A stretch of 64,000 nt of DNA from Mesorhabditis belari (taxonomy: Eukaryota > Nematoda > Chromadorea > Rhabditida > Rhabditidae). Below the pieces are notes generated by a model. That model was not told the origin of the DNA, searched no databases, and was given only the letters and a program-made list of their open reading frames with translations. A program made the position numbers and the translations under genes. Below are positions 41,701 to 50,700 of the stretch, in pieces (position 1 is the first letter of the stretch; each line of letters starts with the position of its first letter). Where the stretch lies: NCBI GenBank assembly GCA_958450365.1, contig CAUEEP010000253.1, positions 268,485-332,484 of the forward strand, in the 5' to 3' direction.

Positions 41701-44700
41701 TGCAGATGGTTCTCAATGGTGACATGAGTGCAGCCGAACTGTTCTGCCAGGTCGCGAGTGGTTTGGCGTGGATCCGACTCAATGACTTCCTTCAATGCGT
41801 CGTTGTCGATGATTTGAGGTCGACTCCCGTGTTTTTGGTCTTCCAAGCTTTCGTCGCCGTCTCAGAAGCGCTGGAACCATCGTTTACACTGACTTTCGGA
41901 TAGAGCATCTTCGTCAAACACTTGAGATAGAGCGCGATGAGCTTCAGCAGCCGATTTGCCTTGCTTAAATTCATACCACAAGCAGGCCCGCAAGCGAAAT
42001 TTTTGGTCCGACATTTTCTAAACACTCTTTCTTGTAAAAAAACAAAGTAAACATAGACAAATTATATATCAAACGATGCCCTTCTTGAAGAACTCGACCG
42101 GCTGCGACTCGAAGAAGTTGGACACCCAAATTTGGACCTCGTCGCGGTTCTTGAACTTTTTCTCGGCCAAGGAGTGGTGCATTGATCGGAACAGATGGTA
42201 ATCGGAAGGCGCCAAGTCTGGGCTGTATGGCGGATGAGGCAGGACTTCCCAGCCCAAATTTTTGGTCCGACATTTTCTAAACACTCTTTCTTGTAAAAAA
42301 ACAAAGTAAACATAGACAAATTATATATCAAACGATGCGCAAGAACACGCTCTTTCCAATAGAATAAACTATTTTAAAAAAATCTTTTACTGTGAATAAA
42401 ATACAAATCAACAAACACGACGCTCATTTCTTTTTTACCAACCTAATCGTAAAAAACGCGCATTCATAAATGGACAACCCAATAAATGCTAAATGGCTGT
42501 AAGAGTCACAATTATCTAAAAGAATACTGTTAAACAGTAACAAGTTTATATCTTAGTACTTTATTTTGCGAAAGTCTCGAAAATTTCTCAGAAAAACTTG
42601 GTTTACTTTTATTTTAAAGTGTTAGGGTGGTGCAAAAGAAACTGCCGATGGGTATCAGCTCTCATTTATCAGAAACGAGCGATGTTAACGGCATTATTTT
42701 TTTAATGTTTTGTTCGCATATTTGTTTGCTATTTATTTCGACGTTTGAATTTTTTGGTTGTTGTTTATTTTATTTAAAAATGCTTATATTTTTTATTTAG
42801 ATCATGGTCGAGCAAAAGTTTGTGCTAGGAGCAGCATTACTATCTAAATTTAGTTCCCTAACTCTCTAAATTTGGTTCCTTATCTCTTTAAAAGCTTCAA
42901 AATTGGAAAGTCTGCTGCCGAATCGCATCGTTCTCTCTGTGCTGCTTCCGAAAATGGCAGTTTGTCTCTCAGGCAGTGTCAGATTTGGTTTCAACGATTC
43001 CGAGAGCCAAGCTGAGGGACGTTATTCAAGCCGATCCATGCCAATCTTGGTTTCAACGATTCCGAGAGGGAGACGAGACTTTGGAAGACTACGAGCACGG
43101 TTCGAGGCCAGAAATCGTGAATGAAGCCAAGCTGAGGGACGTTATTCAGGCCGATCCATGCCAATCTGCTCGAGATCTTGCGAAAATATTCCATTGTGAT
43201 CATGTCATTGTCATCATGTCATTGAACGCCATCTTTTTTTTTTAATTTACCGTCAAATCGGCAGTTTCTTTTGCACCACCCTGATAATATTATATTATAT
43301 ATAGGTATATTTGATGCTAAATGGCTGTCGTAAGAGTCACAATTATCTAAAAGAATACTGTTAAACAGTAATAAGTTTATATCTTAATACTTTATTTTGT
43401 GAAAATCCTGAAAATTTCTCAGAAAAACTTGGTTTACTTTAATTTTAAAGTTGTTAAAGTCTAAAATTAGCTGCTCAGCTGTAAAATTAGCTGTAAAAGA
43501 TCTATTTTTGATATATTTTGATAAATATGTGCAAATTTAGATTATATTGGGTTGGTGGAAAAGTCCTTTCGGATTTTTTGGGAGAGTACCTTAAATTTGT
43601 CCAATTTTCACGTTTTATAGCTCATCCTAAAGCTGAATTCAAGACGGATCGATTGGTAAAAACAGTTTTGAGATATCTCTTTTCTAAAAGTTTTGACAGC
43701 TATTTTAGTAAAGGGCGGCAGAGCCAAAAAATGGCTGTTTTCACGTTTCGTTGGTTTTCCGTGCAGAAACCTAGGCTAAAAACATGTGTTTCGTGATCAG
43801 CGTCAAAAATAACCCCTAGACACAAATTTTCAGAATCTTAGCAAAAAATTTTTGACAAACATTGTCACCGGTGGAAGTCGAACCAGCGACCCTCAGATCA
43901 ATAGCCTTTCCGCCGCTTCTCGCGATTTTCCTTCGCGAAGGGTCGCTGGTTCGACTTCCACCGGTGACAATATTTTTCAAAAATTTTTTGCTAAGATTCT
44001 GAAAATTTGTGTCTAGGGGTTATTTTTGACGCTGATCACGAAACACATGTTTTTAGCCTAGGTTTCTGCACGGAAAACCAACGAAACGTGAAAACAGCCA
44101 TTTTTTGGCTCTGCCGCCCTTTACTAAAATAGCTGTCAAAACTTTTAGAAAAGAGATATCTCAAAACTGTTTTTACCAATCGATCCGTCTTGAATTCAGC
44201 TTTAGGATGAGCTATAAAACGTCTAAATTCGACAAATTTAAGGTCTTCTCCCAAAAAATCGGAAAGGACTTTTTCACCAACCCAATAGATAACATTGGTC
44301 CTTAGGCTTAGAAATTGCTTCAAAAACTAGAGCCTGACCAAATCTAGACTTGTTAGGTGGCAATGATGCTACAATGTTGAAGCTTGAACCCTATCCTAGA
44401 TCTAGTGAATCATTATTCATTATCATTACTCGTTTTTGATTTTTACTAATCGGTTTTTACCAACCAAAACGGTTTTTACCAATCGATCCGTCTTGAATTC
44501 AGCTTTAGGATGAGCTATAAAACGTGAAAATTGGACAAATTTAAGGTACTCTCCCAAAAAATCCGAAAGGACTTTTCCACCAACCCAATAGAATGATCAA
44601 TGATCTAGATGAACTATAGAATGATTTAGAAAATGTTTTTTTTTCTGATTTAGTTGTTTTAGGTTGAAGTTTCTCGCGATGTTAAGAAGCGACGTTATAA

Positions 44701-44719
44701 AGGAGTCGATTTCGATTAG
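38749..44719 (+). CDS. Secreted cysteine-rich protein, Ly6/ET-module-like
   Basis: Exons 38749-38872, 39690-39781, 40159-40254, 40383-40463, 40565-40684, 44663-44719 (TAG), 189 residues. Residues 1-17 (MLGKIVAVLSFVSMVSA) are a signal peptide. The next 85 residues have a three-finger-like cysteine pattern: ECYDYTL, IVCKEGQSCYNM, GGCVHNTLCS, GSCQEAN and a terminal CCCEDAEKC. That ending resembles the CC..D.CN close of nematode Ly6/ET-module proteins, but the final Asn is Lys here. A charged tail follows (KGFLHRSLDWVKTKLGLH, then a Glu/Arg-rich region ending KKRRYKGVDFD). No transmembrane segment or GPI signal is visible. Intron 5 is 3.98 kb and consists largely of nested mariners. Confidence 0.82.
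38911..39311. mobile_element. 400-bp foldback element
   Basis: TTGTAACGAAAAATCTGTCG at 38910 pairs with CGACATATTTTTTCGTTACA near 39288-39310. Pairing continues inward through CAGCAACGCTTCTATTTTG and CTCAAGATCTAATATCCACG. It begins 40 bp after exon 1 of the cysteine-rich gene. Confidence 0.8.
39399..39670. repeat. MITE halves around a CACAGTA array
   Basis: 39399-39455 is the right half of the TTTGTGCTCAAATTTG MITE family (GTGCACCAAAAAGG, TTTGAGCACACAG). 39627-39670 is a left half. Between them 39463-39548 is an array of (ACACAGT)n copies. Confidence 0.7.
39935..40035. repeat. 12-bp array TTATGAGCCTTGCC
   Basis: Seven units of GAGCCTTGCCTTAT with GAGCCTCTAAT variants at both ends. A purine-rich AAAGGAAAGTAATGG repeat at 40300-40370 follows in the next intron. 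Confidence 0.8.
40831..42482. mobile_element. Foldback mariner-type element interrupted by another mariner
   Basis: Ends TTGGGTTGTCTAGTTATGAA and the complement of TTGGGTTGTCCATTTATGAA are flanked by TA (40829-40830, 42483-42484). Inner arms pair (TCATTCGAAAGCTGAAGATC near 40917, complement near 41300). The right arm is largely replaced by a mariner copy (41330-42447). Confidence 0.8.
41330..42447 (-). mobile_element. Rearranged second mariner copy with duplicated 5' end
   Basis: Reading on the minus strand from 42447: the terminal repeat and leader, then the first codons of the transposase joined to its C-terminal part (GWEVLPHPPYSPDLAPSDYH, to FFKKGI, about 42253-42070). The leader and N-terminus then start again (42055 on), running to LYQGQLDQ near 41350, where the copy stops. 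The far terminal repeat is missing. The in-frame TGA after KRWFQRF is present here too (near 41876). The mosaic looks like interrupted gap repair. Confidence 0.8.
42623..43286 (+). mobile_element. mariner-related element, GGGTGGTGCAAAAGAAACTG ends
   Basis: Ends GGGTGGTGCAAAAGAAACTG and the complement of CGGCAGTTTCTTTTGCACCA lie next to TA. The plus strand holds an N-terminal mariner DNA-binding remnant (WFQRFREGDETLEDYEHG, SARDLAKIFHCDHV) with an internal duplication of AAGCTGAGGGACGTTATTCA. No catalytic domain remains. Confidence 0.75.
43284..43452. repeat. Direct duplication of intron DNA holding an empty insertion site
   Basis: TATATATAGGTATATTTGAT followed by GCTAAATGGCTG, GAATACTGTTAAACAGTAA and CAGAAAAACTTGGTTTACTT repeats 40800-40830 plus 42483-42620. 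The first copy is split by the 40831-42482 element and this one is not. Confidence 0.8.
43547..44285. mobile_element. 739-bp near-perfect palindromic mariner-type element
   Basis: Two arms of about 345 bp begin TTGGGTTGGTGGAAAAGTCC and are flanked by TA. They surround a spacer of about 50 bp. Each arm encodes the same open frame of about 90 codons (43518-43796 plus, 44323-44036 minus; FKTDRLVKTVLRYLFS). The arm bases next to the spacer read GGTCGCTGGTTCGACTTCC, a tRNA T-arm-like string. A half copy lies at 44455-44591. Confidence 0.9.
44455..44591. mobile_element. Half copy of the 739-bp palindrome family
   Basis: CGGTTTTTACCAATCGATCC through to AAGGACTTTTCCACCAACCC matches one outer arm of 43547-44285. 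It ends CCCAATAGA, the family terminus, 70 bp before exon 6 of the cysteine-rich gene. Confidence 0.85.
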
Positions 44720-44727
44720 AAAAATTA

Positions 44728-44733
44728 AATAAA
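44728..44733 (+). terminator. Poly(A) signal
   Basis: AATAAA begins 9 nt after the stop codon of the cysteine-rich gene. A later signal could also be used. Confidence 0.4.
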
Positions 44734-44739
44734 TAATTG

Positions 44740-45297
44740 CCTGAAGCTATTTTTTTGACTGAATATCTATTTTATTGTCTATTTGAAGATCTATTTTGTA
44801 ATAATAGTCTATTTTAATCGTTAATGTCATTAATCAATAATCAATAATCAATTTTTTCAATTTCATCTGCGCTTCTTTCTAGACATAATCTTTTTAATTT
44901 AAAATTTGTTTTGAAACAACTTCAATAATTATTCTTTTCTATCCCACAAAACTTGAAATTCTCTTGAAATTTCTCCTTCTAGATCTCTCCAAATTTCAAT
45001 AATTATATATATTTTTCTATATTTTGCATATAAATTTCAAAATAACACATAGAAAACACATTTATTAGCACTTTTTAAGTAGCAGAGAGAACCCGGGAAA
45101 GTTTTTTTTGCGTAAAAAAAAAACGAATCAAAGTTGAATACCTGAAGTTTTTGTGAGAAAACCGTAAAAGCATTCTTAAAAATGAAAAAATTGCACTTTA
45201 GATATCAGTGAAAGATTGCACATTTCAACCTGCACAAAAAATTGACAAAAAAACTTGATTAGAAGAAACTCGGCGAAGGAAATTGGGCTCTTGTATG
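44740..45297. other. Intergenic AT-rich stretch, no gene recognised
   Basis: T- and A-rich sequence with short TCAATAATCAATAATCAA repeats. No convincing exon on either strand. Confidence 0.5.
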
Positions 45298-45670
45298 GTT
45301 TCTGCGCATTTCGAAAAATTCATCACACTTTGAAGGCCTATAACTTTGTATAGAGAGAGGATTTTAGCTAACTTTTTATATCATTGTATAGAGAACATTT
45401 CAGGCTTTCAAATGATACCAAATAGAGCTTGATTGGATAATTCAGTCTAGAAAAATCAACACTAACTCTGAGTAGTCGAGGCTGATCCAATTTGTGTACC
45501 TGGCCGCCTGATTTTCTTGGACTGAATTATCCAATCAAGCTCTATTTGGTATCATTTGAAAGCCTGAAATGTTTTCTATACAATGATATAAAAAGTTAGC
45601 TAAAATCCTCTCTCTAGACAAAGTTATAGGCTTTCAAAGTGTGATGACTTTTTCGAAATGCGCAGAGACC
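45298..45670. mobile_element. 373-bp foldback element
   Basis: GGTTTCTGCGCATTTCGAAA at the left pairs with TTTCGAAATGCGCAGAGACC at the right. Pairing continues through the CAATCAAGCTCTATTTGGTA block and its complement, about 155 bp per arm. Confidence 0.85.
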
Positions 45671-46109
45671 TGAGAAGAGCCGGAAATTGTTTGAATAACA
45701 TTAAAAATACAACAAGAAACAAAAAAATACATGAAAAATACATGAAAAATAGAATGCCTTAAGCTTTTTATATGATTTCAATCGTTTGAATCATCTTTTG
45801 CTGAGTTTTGTGTGTACAACAATAGATGCAACTTGGTGATCTCCGTTTTGAGGAGAGAAATCTAAAATTTTGCTTTATTCTGCTTTTTAAAAGACAACAA
45901 CAACAAGAACTTTTTAAAATACAACAACGATATAACAATTTTGTTTTAATCGCTATTGCATTAACTTTAATTTTATTTAATATTTGATTTGATAAACGAT
46001 TTTGTGAGTAAAACGTAGATAATTCTCTAAAATTGGATGTCGTTCATAGCACGATTGTCATTCATAGCACTTGATTATATCCTTTACTACGATATTACTT
46101 CAACTACAG

Positions 46110-46314
46110 GCGTTCAAACATCGTTGATCGTTCCGAAATCGTTGCTGCCATAAAATAGAGCCAAGAAAGTGAAAATGAGGAGTTGGTGGAAGAAGAGGAA
46201 ACGATTTCACGACGCGAAGCTTATCCAATGTTTTCAAAAGTTCCAAAACTCTACAAAAAAAAAGGCTATTCAAAAGTTTTTGCTGCCTTTCTTCTTAATC
46301 ATTTTTTTTATTAG
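46110..46314 (+). pseudogene. Coding-like segment with one in-frame TAG
   Basis: After the acceptor-like CAACTACAG, one frame reads RSNIVDRSEIVAAIK, a TAG, then SQESENEELVEEEETISRRE, AYPMFSKVPKLYKKK and a stop. The bases AAAATAG just before SQES could instead be a splice acceptor. The acidic and basic composition looks like protein, but I recognise no family and found no upstream exon. It may be a gene relic, or the last exon of an unseen gene. Confidence 0.3.
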
Positions 46315-46486
46315 AATTTTTTGGTTAAAAATAAGCAGTTTTACGATCGAATTTTACGCTAGAATTTTCTTTTCGCATAACTATGAGGAAATTTGACGCT
46401 TTTTTATGTTTATTTTTGTTGATAAACGATTAATTGTAACTCGATATAATGATTTAGGTTAAAAGCCTTAGTTTCTTTTACTTAAA

Positions 46487-47158
46487 TACCGTATTCTCTA
46501 ACAGTAGTGCACCCAGCCCGGCCGAGTTCATGACTATTTTACGGCTTCCAAGCTTTTGCAGAAGCTGCAGAAGCTGCAGAAGCTGCAGAAGCTGCAGAAG
46601 CTGCAGAAGCTGCAGAAGCTGCAGAAGCTGCAGAAGCTGCAGAAGCTGCAAAAGCTGCAGAAGCTGCAGAAGCTGCAGAAGCTCAACACTCAAATCCCCC
46701 CACTAGATCTCATCGTCAGCTACAAACTTTCAACTAACCGTTAGTCAATCGGATCCCTGGAAGTTGAGAAAGTCAAATTTGAGTCAAATTTGACCGACTT
46801 CTGCACGTTTTTCCTATGAAAAAACCGAAAAAGCCGTTTTTCGACACCATTTTTCTCTATGTTCTTACAGATGAGTATGCAAAACAAACTGCACTTTTTT
46901 CTAGCCAAATTTGATGGGGATTCTTTTAAAACCAATTGTTAGCCGATCTGATGCTTGTAAGTCGAGATATAAACCGTTAAAGTTGACCGGCTTCTGTAGG
47001 TTGGCCGCCGGCCAACTTCGACGCTTGTTTTCCTCGCCAGCTACATTTTCCGACCCCACATCGATAGGTTCTGATACATTGATAGGTCGATAGGTTCTCG
47101 AGATTTCAAGCAATTTAGGCAACGCTCAGGGTGCACTACTATTAGAGAAAACACGGTA
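46487..47158. mobile_element. MITE with TACCGTATTCTCTAACAGTA ends and an internal AGCTGCAGA array
   Basis: Ends TACCGTATTCTCTAACAGTA and the complement TACCGTGTTTTCTCTAATAG share TA borders and GTGCACCC. An array of 9-bp AAGCTGCAG units (46556-46683, about 14 copies) is inside. The body includes GATAGGTCGATAGGTTCTCG. The 9-bp unit gives repeat peptides on both strands that are not genes. Confidence 0.8.
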
Positions 47159-47306
47159 TATTAGTACTGTTTGAAATCCTCATTGTGCAGTACTCTTTAC
47201 AGGCTTCTTTGGCTTACAGGCTTCTTCACTACAGTACAGTCAGATGGTGTTGCAGTATTTATTTAGTGCGCAGTCAAGGAGCCAAGTAGTCACGGTAGTC
47301 AAGTAG

Positions 47307-47575
47307 TACAGGGTGTTCAATATTTATAGGGATCATCAGATTACTAGATTTAGAGCTCATTTTGTACAAGTTTAATGCTAAAAAGGAAACACACTTATCA
47401 ATACGCCCAACGTTAACAACTTTAAGTCACTTTTCGTCAGTCAGCTACAGCTCCACATTGATAGGTTCTGATACATCGATAGGTCGATAGGTTCTCGAGA
47501 TTTCGAGGAATTTAGGCAACGCTCAGGGTGTTATTAGAGAGAATATGGTCATAAATTTTTCGATATAAAGATTCC
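47307..47575. mobile_element. Chimera of two truncated elements
   Basis: 47307-47435 matches the left end of the 11008-11575 element (TACAGGGTGTTCAATATTTA, AAGTTTAATGC). 47440-47560 matches the right end of the 46487-47158 element (GATAGGTTCTCGAGATTTCG, AACGCTCAGGGTG). They are joined directly. Confidence 0.7.
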
Positions 47576-47742
47576 ATTTCATTCCCGACAGAATCGTTAG
47601 ATCGTTAGATCGAGAGTCGACTGTATAGTTGAGTTAGACGAGAGTTTAGTTGAAATTCAGTTACTTACGTTCTTTCTGATGTACTTTAACTTTAACTTTA
47701 ACTTTAACTTTAACTTTAACCTAGACTTTCTACCTGTTTTTA

Positions 47743-50700
47743 TTTTAATACCTGATTTCTGAGTTGTTGATTGTCTTGCTCGAGTGCTGTGGCTTTAGCA
47801 GCGATCGCTTCTTCCTTTTGTCGTCGCAGATCTCGAGATCTTTTCGCTGCATCGTTGTTTTTGCGTCGACGCTCGAAATAGGCTTCATCCTGGAAATTTT
47901 TCAATCAAAAAAAGGTTGTTTCTATCTATAAATCTTTTTTTTTGTTTGTATTGATCTAAATAATTCGATTCTACTTAAGAAACTTAGCTTTCTTTATCAC
48001 AAAGAAACCCAGCTTTCTTTATCACAGAAACCCAGCTTTCTTTATCACCTAGCTTTCTTTATCACCTAGCTTTCTTTATCACAAAGAAACCCAGCTTTCT
48101 TTATCACAGAAACCTAGCTTTCTTTATCACCTAGCTTTCTTTATCACAGAAACCCAGCTTTCTTTATCACATTCAAATGCTTGTAATAAACAAATTTTCT
48201 AACAAAATAGTGAAATTCTGTTGCTTATCAAAGACAAATTTGTCATTAAAATAGATCAAATGAAATTGAATGAAAATTGAAATTGCTTAGTAAAAGATTT
48301 GACTTACAAATCATGCAAGAATAGTGATAAATGATGTAGTGGAAGGTAATAAACGAGTGGAAACTAAAGCAAAGAAATGTTGAGTTGTCAACTGTCAGTG
48401 TCAGCTGATTGGGTTGATAATTTGAATCTAGGAACAAACTCATGATTAGAGTTTTTCTAAAAGCAATTTATCCTGGTCTTGGCCAACCTTGGGCTTGCTC
48501 TGGTTTACTGTAAGCTTGACTCTGAGCCAGAAGCCACAATCAAGGCTTGACTCTGAGCCAGAAGCCAGAATCAAGGCTTGACTCTGAGCCAGAAGCCACA
48601 ATCAAGGCTTGACTCTGAGCCAGAAGCCACAATCAAGGCTTGACTCTGAGCCAGAAGCCAGAATCAAGGCTTGACTCTGAGCCAGAAGCCACAATCAAGG
48701 CTTGACTCTGAGCCAGAAGCCACAATCAAGGCTTGACTCTGAGCCAGAAGCCACAATCAAGGCTTGACTCTGAGCCAGAAGCCACAATCAAGGCTTGACT
48801 CTGAGCCAGAAGCCACAATCAAGGCTTGACTCTGAGCCAGAAGCCACAATCAAGGCTTGAACTTGGCCTAGACCTGGGCTCGGGTCTACCAACGCTTTAA
48901 CGCTTCTTCCACAAGTTTGGATTGGCAAAATTTAGCAAAATATAGCTCCAAACGATGCTTGCTTTTTTGCTGACTGAATAGCTTTATGTTGCTTGCTTGC
49001 CAAAATTGCTAAATCGATTTTGCAAAATTGCTAGATACTAAACTGCTTAATCAGCAAAAATTGCTAGATTTTAAATACTAGAATGCAGCAGAACGGAGCT
49101 CAATTGCATGAAGCTCAAGACGCAAGATTGGATCACAAAGAATTTCCCTGATTGAATCACAGTTGACAAAAGCACTCAAAGTCCAGGAGAATGACCATTC
49201 AATTGTTTTGAATGTTTTGGATTACAGCATTTGGTCGATCTTGTAGTCTAAGGCTTTTTTGCAAGACAAATACGATGAAATTGTCGCGAAAATCAAAGAA
49301 TTCATCGAGGGAAACGATAAGAAGGAAAAAATCGCGCGATGATGTCAACTTGCTAAATTGTTTCTCTCTTCGATACGAACAGGACCAAGCCAATCTCTAC
49401 AATCACAAAAGCGGGCAAAACGATCAACCAAAGCAAGTGGTCAAGAAGGAGGAGCTCTTCAATCTACTGATGGATACTCACAAACGACTAGGACACGCTG
49501 GACGCAAAATTGTTGGAGCCGAGTCTTTGACTGATTGCAATTGCATAAATGGATGTATGAATCGAAGGTGTGCCTGTCCAACTCGTCGGATTTTCTGGAT
49601 TACAGCATTTGGTCAATCTTGCAGTCTAAGGCTTGTTGCAAGCCTTGTTGCAAGCCTCACACATCAATTCAGTCTTTGAAGAAGGATTTGGAGAAAGCTT
49701 GGGACGATATTAGTCATCAAAAAGGTCATGGATGACTTTCCAAAACGATTATGAAAATATATTCAAGCTAAAGGAGGCCACTTTGAAGAATGATGTTCTG
49801 TCCTAGTCGTTTGTGAGTATCCATCAGTAGATTGAAGAGCTCCTCCTTCTTGACCACTTGCTTTGGTTGATCGTTTTGCCCGCTTTTGTGATTGTAGAGA
49901 TTGGCTTGGTCCTGTTCGTATCGAAGAGAGAAACAATTTAGCAAGTTGACATCATCGCGCGATTTTTTTTTATTAGATTCAATGATTGTTAAATGATTTT
50001 TAAGGTATCTATAAAAATAGCTTGAAAATGAACAAAAGATAAATGATCGAATTTCCACTTCATAATTTTGAGATACCCTGTAGATATGATGTGGATGATA
50101 AATAGTTTAATGGACCCGGGGACCAGGGGAGCCTAGGTCAGTCCAGAAGTCCATGCCTTCCTTCTAACCGGTTCAGGCACTTGTCGTCAATTAGGCAAAG
50201 TTAGACCCGGGTCCAGAGGAGCTTAGGCCAGTCCAGAAGTCCATGCCTTCCTTCTAACCGGTTCAGGCACTTGTCGTCAATTAGGCAAAGTTAGACCCTG
50301 ATTCTGTCTAGACTGGCTCGGTAAAATTGCTTTTGGAAGAACTCATATCTTTTTCTATTGCATTGCACAGTCTTTCTTTTTCTATTGCATTCAAACTTTG
50401 TTTTATTTTACTACTTTGATTGACTATATCTTGAATTGAAGGAGTTTTTAGAAATTCATAGATATGCCACAGTTGCTCCCTCAATCCATTCGCTCAATAT
50501 ATCAAGGATCCCGTCGCACAGACAAAAACAGAACAAAGCGCCGATGGGATGCGAGAAATTTGCATAGGACCCTTGGGGGAACTGGGCTGACTGTGAATGG
50601 ACGTGGTGACCCGACGGTAATCCCCAGTCTCTCTCCAAGATCTATACTATTTTTCGTCTCTCCTTTCCCAGATCCAAATCCTTTGTCCTTTTGTCAATGT

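Noticed and set aside
43860..43975. tRNA gene at the centre of the 739-bp palindrome
   Set aside because: Only a T-arm-like string is present. The apparent stems are formed by the palindrome itself, and no D arm or anticodon arm is found.
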